A DNA stretch of 64,000 bases from Sneathiella litorea (GTDB lineage: Bacteria; Pseudomonadota; Alphaproteobacteria; Sneathiellales; Sneathiellaceae): positions 248,001 to 312,000 of the forward strand of contig NZ_WTUW01000009.1 of NCBI RefSeq assembly GCF_009882915.1, written 5' to 3'. This document shows positions 41,801 through 50,102 of this stretch, in pieces. A model generated the notes under the pieces. The model did no database searches. It worked only from the letters and a program-made list of their open reading frames with translations, and was not told the origin of the DNA. The position numbers and the translations under genes are program-made. Each line of letters begins with the position of its first letter. The stretch's first letter is position 1.

Positions 41801-42302
41801 CTACTTCAAGCTGCTCGCCTATAAGGATGAGTATGAGGTTGCCCGCCTCTACACCGACACCAGCTTCATGAAACGGGTGGAGCGGATGATGGACGGGGAT
41901 TACCACCTCAAATTCCATCTCGCCCCGCCGCTGTTCGCGAAACGCGACCCGGATACCGGGGAGCTGAAAAAGAAGGAATACGGCCAGTATATGATGAAGG
42001 CCTTTGGCTTCCTCGCAAAGTTCAAGGGATTGCGCGGTACCCCACTTGATATCTTCGGCTATCAGGAGGACCGCAAGATCGAGCGTGCGCTGATCAAGGA
42101 GTTTGAAAGTATCGTCAATGAGCTTCTCTCCGGCCTGACCGCCGCCAATCACGCCATCGCGGTCGAGATTGCGGCCCTGCCCCAGCAGATCCGCGGCTAC
42201 GGCCATGTGAAGGACAAGGCGATTACAGTCTATCGCGGCGATCTCGATAACCTGCTCGCCAGCTTCAAGAGCCCCGAGCCACAAAAGCAGGCGGCGGAAT
42301 AA
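38832..42302 (+). CDS. Indolepyruvate ferredoxin oxidoreductase, fused type
   Basis: About 1156 residues with alpha, beta and gamma parts joined. It oxidises aryl pyruvates from amino-acid breakdown to aryl-acetyl-CoA and reduces ferredoxin. Visible are the N-terminal pyrimidine-binding segment (AGFISGYRGSPLAGYDQ), the TPP-binding GDG in NLGDGTYHHSGILAIRQA, an iron-sulfur segment VCEGCGDCSVKSNCLSVEP and the gamma domain (GIGGTGVVTIGALLGMAAHLEDKG). The ATG at 38832 has GGGAG and GAGG before it; ATG 38814 adds six residues without a ribosome site. It is likely followed in the transcript by the DUF1272 gene. Confidence 0.93.
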   Translation: MTLANVSLDDKYTLEEGRVFLTGIQALVRLPLMQKERDRAAGLNTAGFISGYRGSPLAGYDQSLWKASKILKENDIEFEPGVNEDLAATAVWGSQQLNLFKGARYDGVFGLWYGKGPGVDRTGDVFRHANSAGTSKYGGVLALAGDDHGIVSSSIAHQSEHSFAGWMMPVLHPANVQEILDYGMLGFEMSRFSGLWIGFKCISETVEGGASVYVSPTRGNFIRPNIEMPEGGLNIQPHDNRFDQEVRLNQHKIYAARAFARANNIDRVTMDSPKRRFGIVTVGKSYYDVRQALRDLGITDELAADIGLTVYKVGMPWPLEPDGIRQFAEGLEEVLVIEEKRAVIENQMKEQLYNWDTGIRPRILGKFDENKKPLQPSTGELTPAMVARVIAARIRRFYTSDSIENRLAFLDRKEKQLDAKPAKLVRTPFYCSGCPHNTSTVVPEGSRAVAGIGCHFMVTWMNRNTDTFTQMGGEGVPWVGQMHFTDEQHIFANLGDGTYHHSGILAIRQAVAAKANMTYKILYNDAVAMTGGQSLGDNFTPWQIAQQLEGEGVSVIRVVTDEPEKYPEGTPWPKGTTIHHRDDLDKIQRHLREEKGVSILIYDQTCAAEKRRRRKRGTFPDPAKRVIINDLVCEGCGDCSVKSNCLSVEPIETEFGRKRTINQSTCNKDYSCVNGFCPSFVTIEGGELRKAAPHAAENPADGIPMPAMRELNAPYRILITGIGGTGVVTIGALLGMAAHLEDKGISVLDQAGLAQKGGAVTSHVHIAPKPEDINAVRIPAGRADLLIGCDMVVSGSYDSLAKFDVNVAHAVINAHPSPTMDFTLNPDAPFPVKDTLDHIREAIGPDQCDLIEASEIATTLLGDSIATNLFMLGFAFQKGLIPLTEEAILRAVELNGVAVPFNKKAFGWGRVMAHDPDRVLKEVEELKGPKLRTAPTEDLEEMISRRVEFLTGYQNARYARRYSDLIGRVRDRESEVLPGSTALTEAVVRSYFKLLAYKDEYEVARLYTDTSFMKRVERMMDGDYHLKFHLAPPLFAKRDPDTGELKKKEYGQYMMKAFGFLAKFKGLRGTPLDIFGYQEDRKIERALIKEFESIVNELLSGLTAANHAIAVEIAALPQQIRGYGHVKDKAITVYRGDLDNLLASFKSPEPQKQAAE

Positions 42303-42318
42303 AGGAAAAGGTGCGACG

Positions 42319-42549
42319 ATGCTGGAGCTGAGGCCCAACTGCGAGACCTGTAACACGGACCTGCCAAATGGCGAGGTCGATGCCTATATCTGCAGCTTTG
42401 AATGCACCTTCTGCGAGACTTGCGCGCAGGGGGTACATCAGGCCGTCTGCCCCAATTGCGGCGGGAATTTCACCCACCGTCCCGTTCGACCCGCCGCGCT
42501 GATGGAAAAATACCCGCAGAGCACCAGGCGGGTGCTCAAGAAAACATAG
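42319..42549 (+). CDS. DUF1272 zinc-binding protein
   Basis: The 76-residue protein has eight cysteines, at 8, 11, 25, 29, 32, 35, 44 and 47, in a pattern for two zinc sites. MLELRPNCETC and SFECTFCETCA are DUF1272 signatures. Function unknown. It lies 16 bp after the indolepyruvate oxidoreductase gene, so it shares its transcript. Its end abuts the convergent gene at 42550. Confidence 0.9.
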   Translation: MLELRPNCETCNTDLPNGEVDAYICSFECTFCETCAQGVHQAVCPNCGGNFTHRPVRPAALMEKYPQSTRRVLKKT

Positions 42550-42870
42550 TCAGTCGGGAAAGCGGACCCAGTTGGGGCGGCTTTTCGGGCTGGAATTACT
42601 GGACGGGGTAGCCTTCGCGCTGTCCCGCTGTTCGCGAAATAGCGGCTCAAGGCCACCTCCAAGCGCGCGGATCAAATGCGCCGCCTCCATATTGAGGGCG
42701 ATTTTCTCCTCCGGACCATCCGCCGCATCCTCATGGCGGCGCGCGGCGGAAACCAGCAGACGACGTGCCTCCTCCGCCGTGAACAGGCCGGACAGCACAC
42801 ATTGCTGCAACATCAGCTCGGAGATGGTGAGGGCCGCAAAGCCCGCCGCATCTGTGGAAAATTTCGTCAT
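42550..42870 (-). CDS. Unknown small helical protein, 106 aa
   Basis: The 106-residue product is mostly helical in the first 80 residues (ALTISELMLQQCVLSGLFTAEEARRLLVSAARRH) with an unordered, Ser/Pro-rich tail. No signal peptide or motif. I do not recognise a named family, although the pattern around LTAEEARRL looks like other small alphaproteobacterial proteins. It stands alone and is divergent from the hupE gene. Confidence 0.65.
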   Translation of the reverse strand: MTKFSTDAAGFAALTISELMLQQCVLSGLFTAEEARRLLVSAARRHEDAADGPEEKIALNMEAAHLIRALGGGLEPLFREQRDSAKATPSSNSSPKSRPNWVRFPD

Positions 42871-43100
42871 GGCTCCTAACCACCTGTGGATTTATAACAG
42901 GCTCTTTATGCACTTAATTATTGCACCCTCGAATACAAGAGGCAGCAATCCGTGACAGGCCGGCTGCGGCGGAGATATATTTCCATATCCGGAGTGACCG
43001 AAAATCCTGTCAGGCTTGCAAGCAGGAGACGCCTGCGTTACCGTTGCCGGAAATCCCAAACCTTAGAAACATAATCAAAGAGAAACGGAAAATAAGAGAT

Positions 43101-43697
43101 ATGATGTCTAAATCCTTTACAACAGCGATTGCCGTCGCCGCCACCAGTCTTCTGTTGGCCAGTCCAGCCTTCGCCCATACCGGTGCGGGTATTGCCGGAG
43201 GGTTCAGCAGCGGTTTTGCCCATCCAGTGTTGGGTTGGGATCACGTTGTTGCCATGGTTGCCGTTGGACTTTGGTGCGCCTTTCTTGGCAAGCCCGGGAT
43301 CTGGGTCCTGCCTGTCGTTTTCCCGCTCGTGATGGCCTTGGGGGCCCTTCTTGGCTTCATGGGTATCGCTTTTCCCGCTGTTGAGGCCGGCATCGCCGCC
43401 TCCGCGATCGTTCTGGGGCTGTTGATTGTCTTTATGGTCCGCCCACCGGTATGGATTGCCGGGGTTGTCGTTGCCTTCTTTGCCATGTTCCATGGTCATG
43501 CGCACGGCGCGGAATTGCCGGCGGCGGCCAATGCGGTTGCCTATGGCGTCGGGTTTGTGCTGGCCACGGGTCTTCTGCATCTCTGCGGGATCGGGATTGG
43601 AGCGCTTGGCAACTCCCGGGCCGGGAATATCGCCATCCGCATCGGTGGCGGCGCAATCTCCGTCGTTGGTGGGGTGTTCCTGATCGGCGCTGTTTAA
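43101..43697 (+). CDS. hupE: HupE/UreJ family membrane protein
   Basis: The 198-residue protein starts with a signal-like helix ending AFAHTGAG and has six further helices. The first carries the family motif GFAHPVLGWDHVVAMVAVG, and later FHGHAHGAELP. HupE/UreJ proteins are thought to move nickel or cobalt. No urease or hydrogenase genes are nearby, so cobalt uptake for cobalamin is more likely, which is inference. ATG at 43101 or 43104. The 230-bp leader is discussed under findings. Confidence 0.88.
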   Translation: MMSKSFTTAIAVAATSLLLASPAFAHTGAGIAGGFSSGFAHPVLGWDHVVAMVAVGLWCAFLGKPGIWVLPVVFPLVMALGALLGFMGIAFPAVEAGIAASAIVLGLLIVFMVRPPVWIAGVVVAFFAMFHGHAHGAELPAAANAVAYGVGFVLATGLLHLCGIGIGALGNSRAGNIAIRIGGGAISVVGGVFLIGAV

Positions 43698-43727
43698 CAC
43701 CGTTTCCGCAAGGAAATTAAAGAATCT

Positions 43728-43761
43728 GGCTGATGCGGTTCATATGGAAACTGCATCAGCC
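43728..43761. terminator. Stem-loop between hupE and gapR
   Basis: GGCTGATGC (43728-43736) and GCATCAGCC (43753-43761) form a perfect 9-bp stem, between two convergent genes. No T-run is next to it, so termination is probable but not certain. Confidence 0.55.
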
Positions 43762-43789
43762 TGTCCTGTCATCGTAAAAACGATTTAGT

Positions 43790-44092
43790 CTAGAACGCGG
43801 CCGCTTCGGCTTCGTTCCCCGCGTCCTCTTCCGCCGGATTTTCCTCGGCGGCCATGCCAAGCGCATGCTTGTACAGGTCAATCATATATTCCTGTTCCTG
43901 CACGTCGGCCTTGTCCATCTTGCGAAGGCGGATTACGGCGCGCATGGCCTTCACGTCAAAGCCCGTGCCCTTGGCCTCGGCGAAGATTTCCTTGATATCG
44001 TCCGCGATACCCTTTTTCTCTTCTTCCAGACGCTCAATTCTCTCGATATAGGACCGCAAATGATCCGCTGCGACACCGCCGACGTCAGCCAT
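43790..44092 (-). CDS. gapR: GapR-type DNA-binding protein (DUF2312)
   Basis: The 100-residue helical protein has the DUF2312 core: [48 protein letters not shown]. GapR of Caulobacter encloses overtwisted AT-rich DNA and supports replication and gyrase activity; the same role is expected here. The acidic C-terminal tail ([18 protein letters not shown]) is an addition over the short Caulobacter protein. The DUF1244 gene lies 122 bp upstream. Confidence 0.93.
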   Translation of the reverse strand: MADVGGVAADHLRSYIERIERLEEEKKGIADDIKEIFAEAKGTGFDVKAMRAVIRLRKMDKADVQEQEYMIDLYKHALGMAAEENPAEEDAGNEAEAAAF

Positions 44093-44214
44093 AACTTACC
44101 TTCTCCGTGAATATATATATGCGAACTGACCGGAAATATTTCCGGACGGGCTTTCTAGCATTTATGGGCAGGGCAAGTACATGCCTTTCGGCAAATTTTT
44201 TGCCCCCGCGCCGT

Positions 44215-44508
44215 CTAGTGGTCCTTGTGACTCTGTGCAAACGCGGCCTTCTGCTCCGGCGTCGCCTCGTTCTGGTATTTCGCCTTCCATTCGTCAAACG
44301 GCATGCCGTAGACAATCTCGCGCGCCTGCATCTTGTCCATCTCGATGCCCTTCTCGTTCGCCGCCTCCATATACCAGTTGGCGAGGCAGTTGCGGCAGAA
44401 GCCGCCGAGGTTCATCAGGTCTATATTCTGTACATCGGTGCGTCCGCGCAAGTGATCGCGCAGGCGACGATAGGCCGCGGCTTCAAGTTCCAGTGTTTCC
44501 TGGTCCAT
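44215..44508 (-). CDS. DUF1244 family protein
   Basis: The 97-residue protein has the family stretch HLRGRTDVQNIDLMNLGGFCRNCLANWYMEAANEKGIEM, with the two cysteines of FCRNC, and REIVYGMPFDEWKAKYQ. Function unknown; structures of relatives show a small helical dimer. It lies just after the carboxylate-amine ligase gene on the same strand, 30 bp from its stop, so shared transcription is likely. Confidence 0.9.
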   Translation of the reverse strand: MDQETLELEAAAYRRLRDHLRGRTDVQNIDLMNLGGFCRNCLANWYMEAANEKGIEMDKMQAREIVYGMPFDEWKAKYQNEATPEQKAAFAQSHKDH

Positions 44509-44538
44509 TTTCTTCTCCCTTTATCAATGCGCCATTGT

Positions 44539-45684
44539 TTATGAGTCTATGCCGGAAACGGTTTCGTTCAAGACCTGATCGACAACTTTTATCAGTGCTG
44601 CCTCCTTGCTGTCCCCAGCCGCAACCGCCGCCCGGTAGCAGGCGATCTGTCGATCGGCAGAAGAGCCGCGGCGGATAATCTCGCGTGCATGCTGCACCTC
44701 CGCCTCGCAGCCAAGTGCGGCCGCATCCTCCGCGGTCAGCTCGATAATCTCCTCGATCAGGTCAGCGAGCGGCACCGGCGCGGGAATGCCGAAATCGATC
44801 AACTTCCCCTCAACGCCGAAGCGCTGCGCAATCCAGCGGTTCTCCTCCACCAGTGTCTGCGGATAAATGCGCCAGCGCTGGTTATTGCGGCGCAGCCGGT
44901 ACAGCATGCGAAGGATGCAGGAATAAAGCGCGGCGACGGTCAGCGCATCCTCAAGCAGCGGGCAGACATCGGCAAGCCGCATCTCCAGTGTCGGGAATTT
45001 CGCCGACGGACGCATGTCCCACCAGAGCTTCGTGCCATCCTCGATCGTGCCGGCCTCGACCAGCGTATCGACCAGCCGGGTATATTCGCCAAAGCTCTCG
45101 AACCGGTCCGGCAGCCCCGTCCGCGGCAGCGCATCGAATACCGTGACACGATAGGATTTGAGGCCGCTCTCCTCCCCCCGCCAGAAGGGCGACGAGGAAC
45201 TGAGCGCCAGTAAATGCGGCAGGAAATAACTCGCCTGGTTCATCAGGTCGATGCGGAGCTCGGGGTCCTCGATCGCGCAATGCACATGCATCCCGCAGAT
45301 CATCATCCGCCGTACCGTCGCCTGCAGATCGCGGGCGATCGTATCGTAGCGCTCCTTCGGGGTGTGCTTGAGCTGATGCCAGTCCGCGAAAGGATGGATC
45401 GACGCCGCCATCACCCCAAGGCCATGCTTCTTCGCGACCTCCGCCGTGGTACCGCGCAGTTCTTTCAGCGCGTCCCTTGCCTCGGAAATATTACTGCAGA
45501 TACAGGTGCCGACCTCCAGCTGGGAGCGGAGAAATTCCGGTGTCACCAGATGCTTGGGCAGCCGCTTTTCGCATTCGGCGAGAATATCCTCGCTCGGCTC
45601 GATGGCAAGGTCGCGGGTCTCCAGATCGACGAGCAGATACTCCTCCTCAATCCCGATGGTGAAGGTCGGCTCCTTGATACTCAT
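44539..45684 (-). CDS. ybdK: YbdK-type carboxylate-amine ligase (glutamate-cysteine ligase 2)
   Basis: The 381-residue enzyme has FTIGIEEEYLLVDLETRDL at the start and MMICGMHVHCAIEDPELRIDLMNQ, then MRPSAKFPTLEMRLADVCPL, all marks of the YbdK family. Such proteins show weak glutamate-cysteine ligase activity in E. coli; the true substrates are open. It overlaps the N-formylglutamate amidohydrolase gene by 4 bp. That gene's product handles a glutamate derivative, so a joint role in glutamate or modified-glutamate metabolism is plausible. Confidence 0.9.
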   Translation of the reverse strand: MSIKEPTFTIGIEEEYLLVDLETRDLAIEPSEDILAECEKRLPKHLVTPEFLRSQLEVGTCICSNISEARDALKELRGTTAEVAKKHGLGVMAASIHPFADWHQLKHTPKERYDTIARDLQATVRRMMICGMHVHCAIEDPELRIDLMNQASYFLPHLLALSSSSPFWRGEESGLKSYRVTVFDALPRTGLPDRFESFGEYTRLVDTLVEAGTIEDGTKLWWDMRPSAKFPTLEMRLADVCPLLEDALTVAALYSCILRMLYRLRRNNQRWRIYPQTLVEENRWIAQRFGVEGKLIDFGIPAPVPLADLIEEIIELTAEDAAALGCEAEVQHAREIIRRGSSADRQIACYRAAVAAGDSKEAALIKVVDQVLNETVSGIDS

Positions 45685-46457
45685 CCTGTCTCTCCCGGTT
45701 CATAGGGTTCAAGCGGCCCCAGACGGGTCAACGCATCGGCCATGATGGATGCCCATTTCTCGGCCCCTTGATGGGTGTCGATCAGGTCCTGCCGGATTTC
45801 GATGGCGACATTGGGAATACCCCGCTTCATGCCATGTTCATTCATGGTGTAGCCGAGGGGCTCTCGCGCCGAATAGGGCTCGTTATCGCCCACCACGAGG
45901 GAACTGTTCTCGCGCAATATCTTCAGCAGCGGCAGGGCAATACGCGGGTCCCTGTCCCACAGCACGCCGATATGCCACGGCCGCTCGAAATCATTCATCA
46001 CCGGGGTGAAGCTGTGCATGGAGATCAGCAGCGGCACCTCATGCGTCTCTCGCTTCTTCCCGATCAGGTCAGTAATGGCGCCTTGGTAGGGCGTGAAATA
46101 CGTCTCGACCCGCCGGGATTTCTCCGCCTCGGTCATATCCTGATTTGCCGGGATTTCAACGCCATCGCTGATCACGGGCGTACTTGCCGGATCGTGCGGG
46201 TAGCGGTTGGCATCCAGCAGCAGGCGTGAAAAGCGCGCATAGATCGCCGTCGCCTTCAACTTGTCGGACAGCCTGCGGGTCACATCCTCGATCCCGATAT
46301 CCCAGGCAATATGCCGCGCCAGCACGGAGTGATCAGCCAGGCCCAGATTGTTATAGTCTTCCGGGATATGGCGGCTTGCATGATCGACGGTCAGCAACAG
46401 GGCGCTGTCGCTGTCGGGATGCTGAATGTCAAATACGGGTGAAGTGCTGTCTGTCAT
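45681..46457 (-). CDS. N-formylglutamate amidohydrolase family protein
   Basis: The 258-residue protein has LLLTVDHASRHIPEDYNNLGL, VPLLISMHSFTPVMNDFERPWHIGVLW and NVAIEIRQDLIDT, typical of the FGase family (HutG-like), a zinc hydrolase. The ATG at 46457 is preferred; TTG 46466 lacks a ribosome site. There are no histidine-breakdown genes here. It overlaps ybdK by 4 bp and the pair may act together. It is divergent from pyk by about 280 bp, where I see a TATAAG-type box (46688-46693) but no matching -35. Confidence 0.88.
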   Translation of the reverse strand: MTDSTSPVFDIQHPDSDSALLLTVDHASRHIPEDYNNLGLADHSVLARHIAWDIGIEDVTRRLSDKLKATAIYARFSRLLLDANRYPHDPASTPVISDGVEIPANQDMTEAEKSRRVETYFTPYQGAITDLIGKKRETHEVPLLISMHSFTPVMNDFERPWHIGVLWDRDPRIALPLLKILRENSSLVVGDNEPYSAREPLGYTMNEHGMKRGIPNVAIEIRQDLIDTHQGAEKWASIMADALTRLGPLEPYEPGETG

Positions 46458-46735
46458 GGGTCTCAATCATAAATTACGGAACCGGATGATACTATCCCAA
46501 TCGCGGCGCGACTTACAACGACGGGAATCTGAAAGGTCCAATTTTAGAATAAAGCTGTTGTTTTCTGTTCCTGCCACTGCATTCACACCGCAAAAGGCCT
46601 GATGCTATTCAATGTTTGGGGTCCCTTCTATTCCGGCTTGTGAAAAAACCGATAATGCCCCTCACATGAGTGTCATAAAAAGAGTAGTATAAGTCACCAT
46701 GCATAGAGCAACCTCCAGTAACGAGTAGTAAATCA

Positions 46736-48157
46736 ATGCGACGACTTAGGAAAACAAAGATCATAGCCACCCTCGGCCCGGCAAGCTCCAGCGCCGACAG
46801 CATTGAGGCCTTGCATCTGGCAGGTGCGGATGTTTTCCGTCTCAATTTCAGCCATGGCGACCATAAGGATCATGAGGAACGCTATACCGCCATCCGCAAG
46901 CTGGAGATGCAGGTTGGCCGTCCTATCGGCATCCTCGCCGACCTGCAGGGTCCGAAAATCCGCATCGGCACTTTCGGCAATGGACCGGTCATGCTGGACA
47001 ATGGCGCGAAATTCCGCCTTGACCTTGATGATACACCCGGCGACAAGAATCGTGTCTCGCTCCCCCATCCGGCTGTCCTTGAAAGCCTTGAGAATGGCAG
47101 CATTCTTCTACTCGATGACGGCAAGCTCAAGCTCACGGTGGTCACGGCGGGCAAGGATTTTGTGGAGTGCGAGGTCACCGTCGGCGGCAAGATTTCCGAC
47201 CGCAAGGGGGTCAATATCCCGAATGCTCTCGTGCGAATGAGTCCGCTCACCGACAAGGACCGCCGCGATCTCGATTTCGCCCTCAGTCTTGGTGTTGACT
47301 GGATTGCGCTGTCCTTCGTGCAGCGGCCCGAGGATATCGCCGAGGTCAAGAAAATCGCTGCCGGGCGCGCCGCCGTCATGGCGAAAATCGAAAAGCCCGC
47401 CGCCGTTGAGGCGCTGGACGGAATTATCGACCTTGCCGATGCGATCATGGTGGCACGGGGGGATCTGGGCGTCGAGATGCCCATCCAGGAGGTTCCCTCC
47501 ATCCAGAAGAAAATCATCGCCCGCGCGCGCGAGGCTGGTAAACCCGTCGTCGTCGCAACGCAGATGCTGGAAAGCATGGTTTCCGCGCCCGTGCCGACCC
47601 GCGCCGAGGTGACCGATGTCGCCAACGCCATCTATGACGGAACGGACGCGGTCATGCTCTCGGCGGAGAGTGCCGCGGGAGAGTTCCCGCTGGAAGCGGT
47701 CTCAATGATGAGCGATATCGCCGAGGTGACCGAGCGTGACCCCATGTACCGGAGTATTATCGACGCCAAGCATGGCGAGCTGGAGGCAACCACCGCCGAT
47801 GCGATCAGCGCCGCCGCCTCACAGGTCGCCAGCACCATCGGTGCGGCGGCCATCGTCACCTACACCACCTCCGGCTCCACCGCTTTACGCGCTGCGCGGG
47901 AACGCGGGGAAACCTCGGTTCTGGTGCTGACCCCAGCACTCAAGACCGCCCGTATGCTCGCCCTCGTCTGGGGCCTGCATTGCGTTCACACCTCTGACGC
48001 CAAGAATTTCGCGGAAATGGTGGATAAGGCATGCAAAATATCCTTTGCCGAAGGCTTCACAAGGCCCGGAGACCGGGTCGTGATCATGGCAGGCGTACCA
48101 TTTGGCACACCGGGATCAACCAATATCCTGCGTATCGCCTGGGTTGGGGAACAGTAA
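46736..48157 (+). CDS. pyk: Pyruvate kinase
   Basis: The 473-residue enzyme turns phosphoenolpyruvate and ADP into pyruvate and ATP. It has KIIATLGPASSSADSIEALHLAGADVFRLNFSHG, the active-site MAKIEKPAAVEALDGIIDLADAIMVARGDLGVEMP and the PVVVATQMLESM loop with the K+ and Mg2+ ligands. The C-terminal domain is complete. ATG 46736 has no strong ribosome site. It ends 15 bp before the convergent TPR gene. Confidence 0.97.
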   Translation: MRRLRKTKIIATLGPASSSADSIEALHLAGADVFRLNFSHGDHKDHEERYTAIRKLEMQVGRPIGILADLQGPKIRIGTFGNGPVMLDNGAKFRLDLDDTPGDKNRVSLPHPAVLESLENGSILLLDDGKLKLTVVTAGKDFVECEVTVGGKISDRKGVNIPNALVRMSPLTDKDRRDLDFALSLGVDWIALSFVQRPEDIAEVKKIAAGRAAVMAKIEKPAAVEALDGIIDLADAIMVARGDLGVEMPIQEVPSIQKKIIARAREAGKPVVVATQMLESMVSAPVPTRAEVTDVANAIYDGTDAVMLSAESAAGEFPLEAVSMMSDIAEVTERDPMYRSIIDAKHGELEATTADAISAAASQVASTIGAAAIVTYTTSGSTALRAARERGETSVLVLTPALKTARMLALVWGLHCVHTSDAKNFAEMVDKACKISFAEGFTRPGDRVVIMAGVPFGTPGSTNILRIAWVGEQ

Positions 48158-48172
48158 GTCAGATGTGAAGGA

Positions 48173-48730
48173 TCAGATTCGCTTCTTGTCCCTCTCGACA
48201 ATAAGCTGGTCGAGCCGCGCCTTCACGCCGGGCATATGGGGGTTGAGGTTGACCGCCTTTTCATAGGCCGAGAGCGCACCCTCCTCAATGTCCTGCAGAT
48301 CATAAATCTGGCCTAGTCCGGACAGCGCGCCGAAATGGCGGGGTTCCAGCTCCAGCGTCCGGCCGATATCCTCGATCGAGCTGTCATACTCCCCGATCAG
48401 GAACAGCACCGTCGCCCGCTTGTTCCATCCTTCGGAGAATTCCGGGTCGACCTTGATAACAGTGGAGAAAAGAGAAAGGGCCTTGCCGAACTCCCCCCGG
48501 CTCATATAGCTGATCCCCTGAAGCATCAGGAAATCCACCGTGTCGCTGCCCGAGGTCAGCCAGATTTTCCAGATACTCCCCTCGATCACCTTTGCTTTCT
48601 GGAAGTCCTCCGTCTCGGCGAGCTGCTCGAACAGCTCATCCAGCTTCGGGTCATCCTGCCGGGCAAACGCCGGGTTGCCCCAGAAAAGGAGCCCCGCAAT
48701 CAGGATAAGCTTTAGAATTTGTCGTCCCAT
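48173..48730 (-). CDS. Exported TPR protein
   Basis: The ATG at 48730 gives 185 residues with a signal peptide (MGRQILKLILIAGLLFWGNPAFA). TPR helices follow: DFLMLQGISYMSRGEFGKALSLFSTVIKVDPEFSEGWNKRATV and later ALSGLGQIYDLQDIEEGALSAYEKAVNLNP. It should be a periplasmic binding scaffold. The gene is small for this class and alone. The frame opens at 48781 but with no better start. Confidence 0.85.
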   Translation of the reverse strand: MGRQILKLILIAGLLFWGNPAFARQDDPKLDELFEQLAETEDFQKAKVIEGSIWKIWLTSGSDTVDFLMLQGISYMSRGEFGKALSLFSTVIKVDPEFSEGWNKRATVLFLIGEYDSSIEDIGRTLELEPRHFGALSGLGQIYDLQDIEEGALSAYEKAVNLNPHMPGVKARLDQLIVERDKKRI

Positions 48731-48799
48731 ACAATAAGTATAGGGCGTTTTGGCGATTTTGGTAACGCCACAAAAATACACAAATTTGTGAGCGGACGC

Positions 48800-50101
48800 T
48801 CAGCCGCCTTTTTGTAACGCAGACGGCTTCGGTCCGCCCGTCACCCAGTCAAGAAGCTCCACCGTATGCACCACGGGAAGGTCCATGCCGGAGGCGATCT
48901 GCGCGATACAGCCGATATTGCCCGCCGCGACGAGGTCCGGCGTGGTTTTCGCGATATTTGCGACTTTCCGTGCCTTCAGCTTGGCCGAAAGTTCCGGCTG
49001 CAACAGGTTATAGGTGCCCGCAGAGCCGCAGCAGATATGGGATTCCGGGATATCCGCCACCTCAAAGCCCATCTGGGCAAGGAGGTCTTTCGGCTCCTTG
49101 CGGATTTGCTGGCCATGCTGGAGCGAGCAGGCGGAATGATAGGCAACCTTCAGCCCGGTTGTCACTTTCGGCGGCGTTAGCTCAATGCGGCTCAAAAATT
49201 CCGTGATATCGCAGGCAATCGCGGCGACCTTCCCGGCCTGTTGGGCAAGCTTCTTGTCCTTGTGATGGGCGAACAGTTCGCCGTAATCCTTCACCGTGGT
49301 CCCACAGCCGGAGGTGTTAATGATGATGGCGTCCAGCCCGTCCCCCTCCATCTCGCGGTCCCAGGCGCGGATATTGGCCTGAGCGAAGCCTTGCGCGTCC
49401 TTCTCTTTCCCCATATGCAGCGGCAGCGCGCCGCAGCAGCCAGCCCCCTTCGGGATGATCACCTCGACCCCGTGGCGGTTGAGCAGGCGGATGGTCGCGT
49501 CATTAATCTCGGGCGCGAGCACCTTTTGCGCGCAGCCAGTCATCAGGACAACGCGCATCTTTCGTTTCCCGCCCGCCGGATTAACACGGCGGCTATCCAG
49601 GCGGGAGGCAGGCGGCAGCTTTGTCGGCGCCATGTCCAGCATCGCCTTCAACGGCCCGCTAAAGAGATCCTTTGCCGGGCGCGCCAGCTTCGCCCCGAAG
49701 AGCGCGAGACGGAACAGCGTGGGGCGCGGCAGCACGATGCCGAGCACACCGCGGAGCAGCCGGTCAAACAGCGGGCGCTTATAGGTTTCCTCGATATAGT
49801 CGCGGCCATGCTCCACCAGATGCATGTAATCCACACCCGACGGGCAGGTCGTCATGCAGGACAGACAGGACAGGCAGCGATCGAGATGCTGCACCGTGGA
49901 GGCCGGGGCGGGTTCCCCGCTTTCCAGCATCTGCTGCATCAGGTAAATGCGCCCGCGCGGACTGTCGCGCTCATCCCCGAGTTCAAGATAGGTCGGGCAG
50001 GTCGCGGTGCAGAAGCCGCAATGGACGCAGTTCCGCAAGATATCGTTAGAGCGGGCGAACTTCGGATCGGCAAGCTGAAGGATGGAAAATTCTGTTTTCA
50101 T
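48800..50101 (-). CDS. glcF: Glycolate oxidase iron-sulfur subunit
   Basis: The 433-residue subunit has two 4Fe-4S motifs, CVHCGFCTATCPTY and CLSCLSCMTTCPSG, and two CCG domains, AGCCGALPLHMG and SHICCGSAGTYNL. With GlcD and GlcE it oxidises glycolate to glyoxylate and passes electrons to quinone. It is the last gene of the glcD-glcE-glcF run, 1 bp after glcE. Confidence 0.96.
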   Translation of the reverse strand: MKTEFSILQLADPKFARSNDILRNCVHCGFCTATCPTYLELGDERDSPRGRIYLMQQMLESGEPAPASTVQHLDRCLSCLSCMTTCPSGVDYMHLVEHGRDYIEETYKRPLFDRLLRGVLGIVLPRPTLFRLALFGAKLARPAKDLFSGPLKAMLDMAPTKLPPASRLDSRRVNPAGGKRKMRVVLMTGCAQKVLAPEINDATIRLLNRHGVEVIIPKGAGCCGALPLHMGKEKDAQGFAQANIRAWDREMEGDGLDAIIINTSGCGTTVKDYGELFAHHKDKKLAQQAGKVAAIACDITEFLSRIELTPPKVTTGLKVAYHSACSLQHGQQIRKEPKDLLAQMGFEVADIPESHICCGSAGTYNLLQPELSAKLKARKVANIAKTTPDLVAAGNIGCIAQIASGMDLPVVHTVELLDWVTGGPKPSALQKGG

Positions 50102-50102
50102 C

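Noticed and set aside
39234-42356. Minus-strand reading frame of about 1040 codons opposite the indolepyruvate oxidoreductase gene
   Set aside because: It has no known motif and is the shadow of a GC-rich gene whose own protein shows clear domains. Similar long shadows opposite nrdA (3898-5070), glcD/glcE (50955-52835) and soxA (59382-60914) were also left out.
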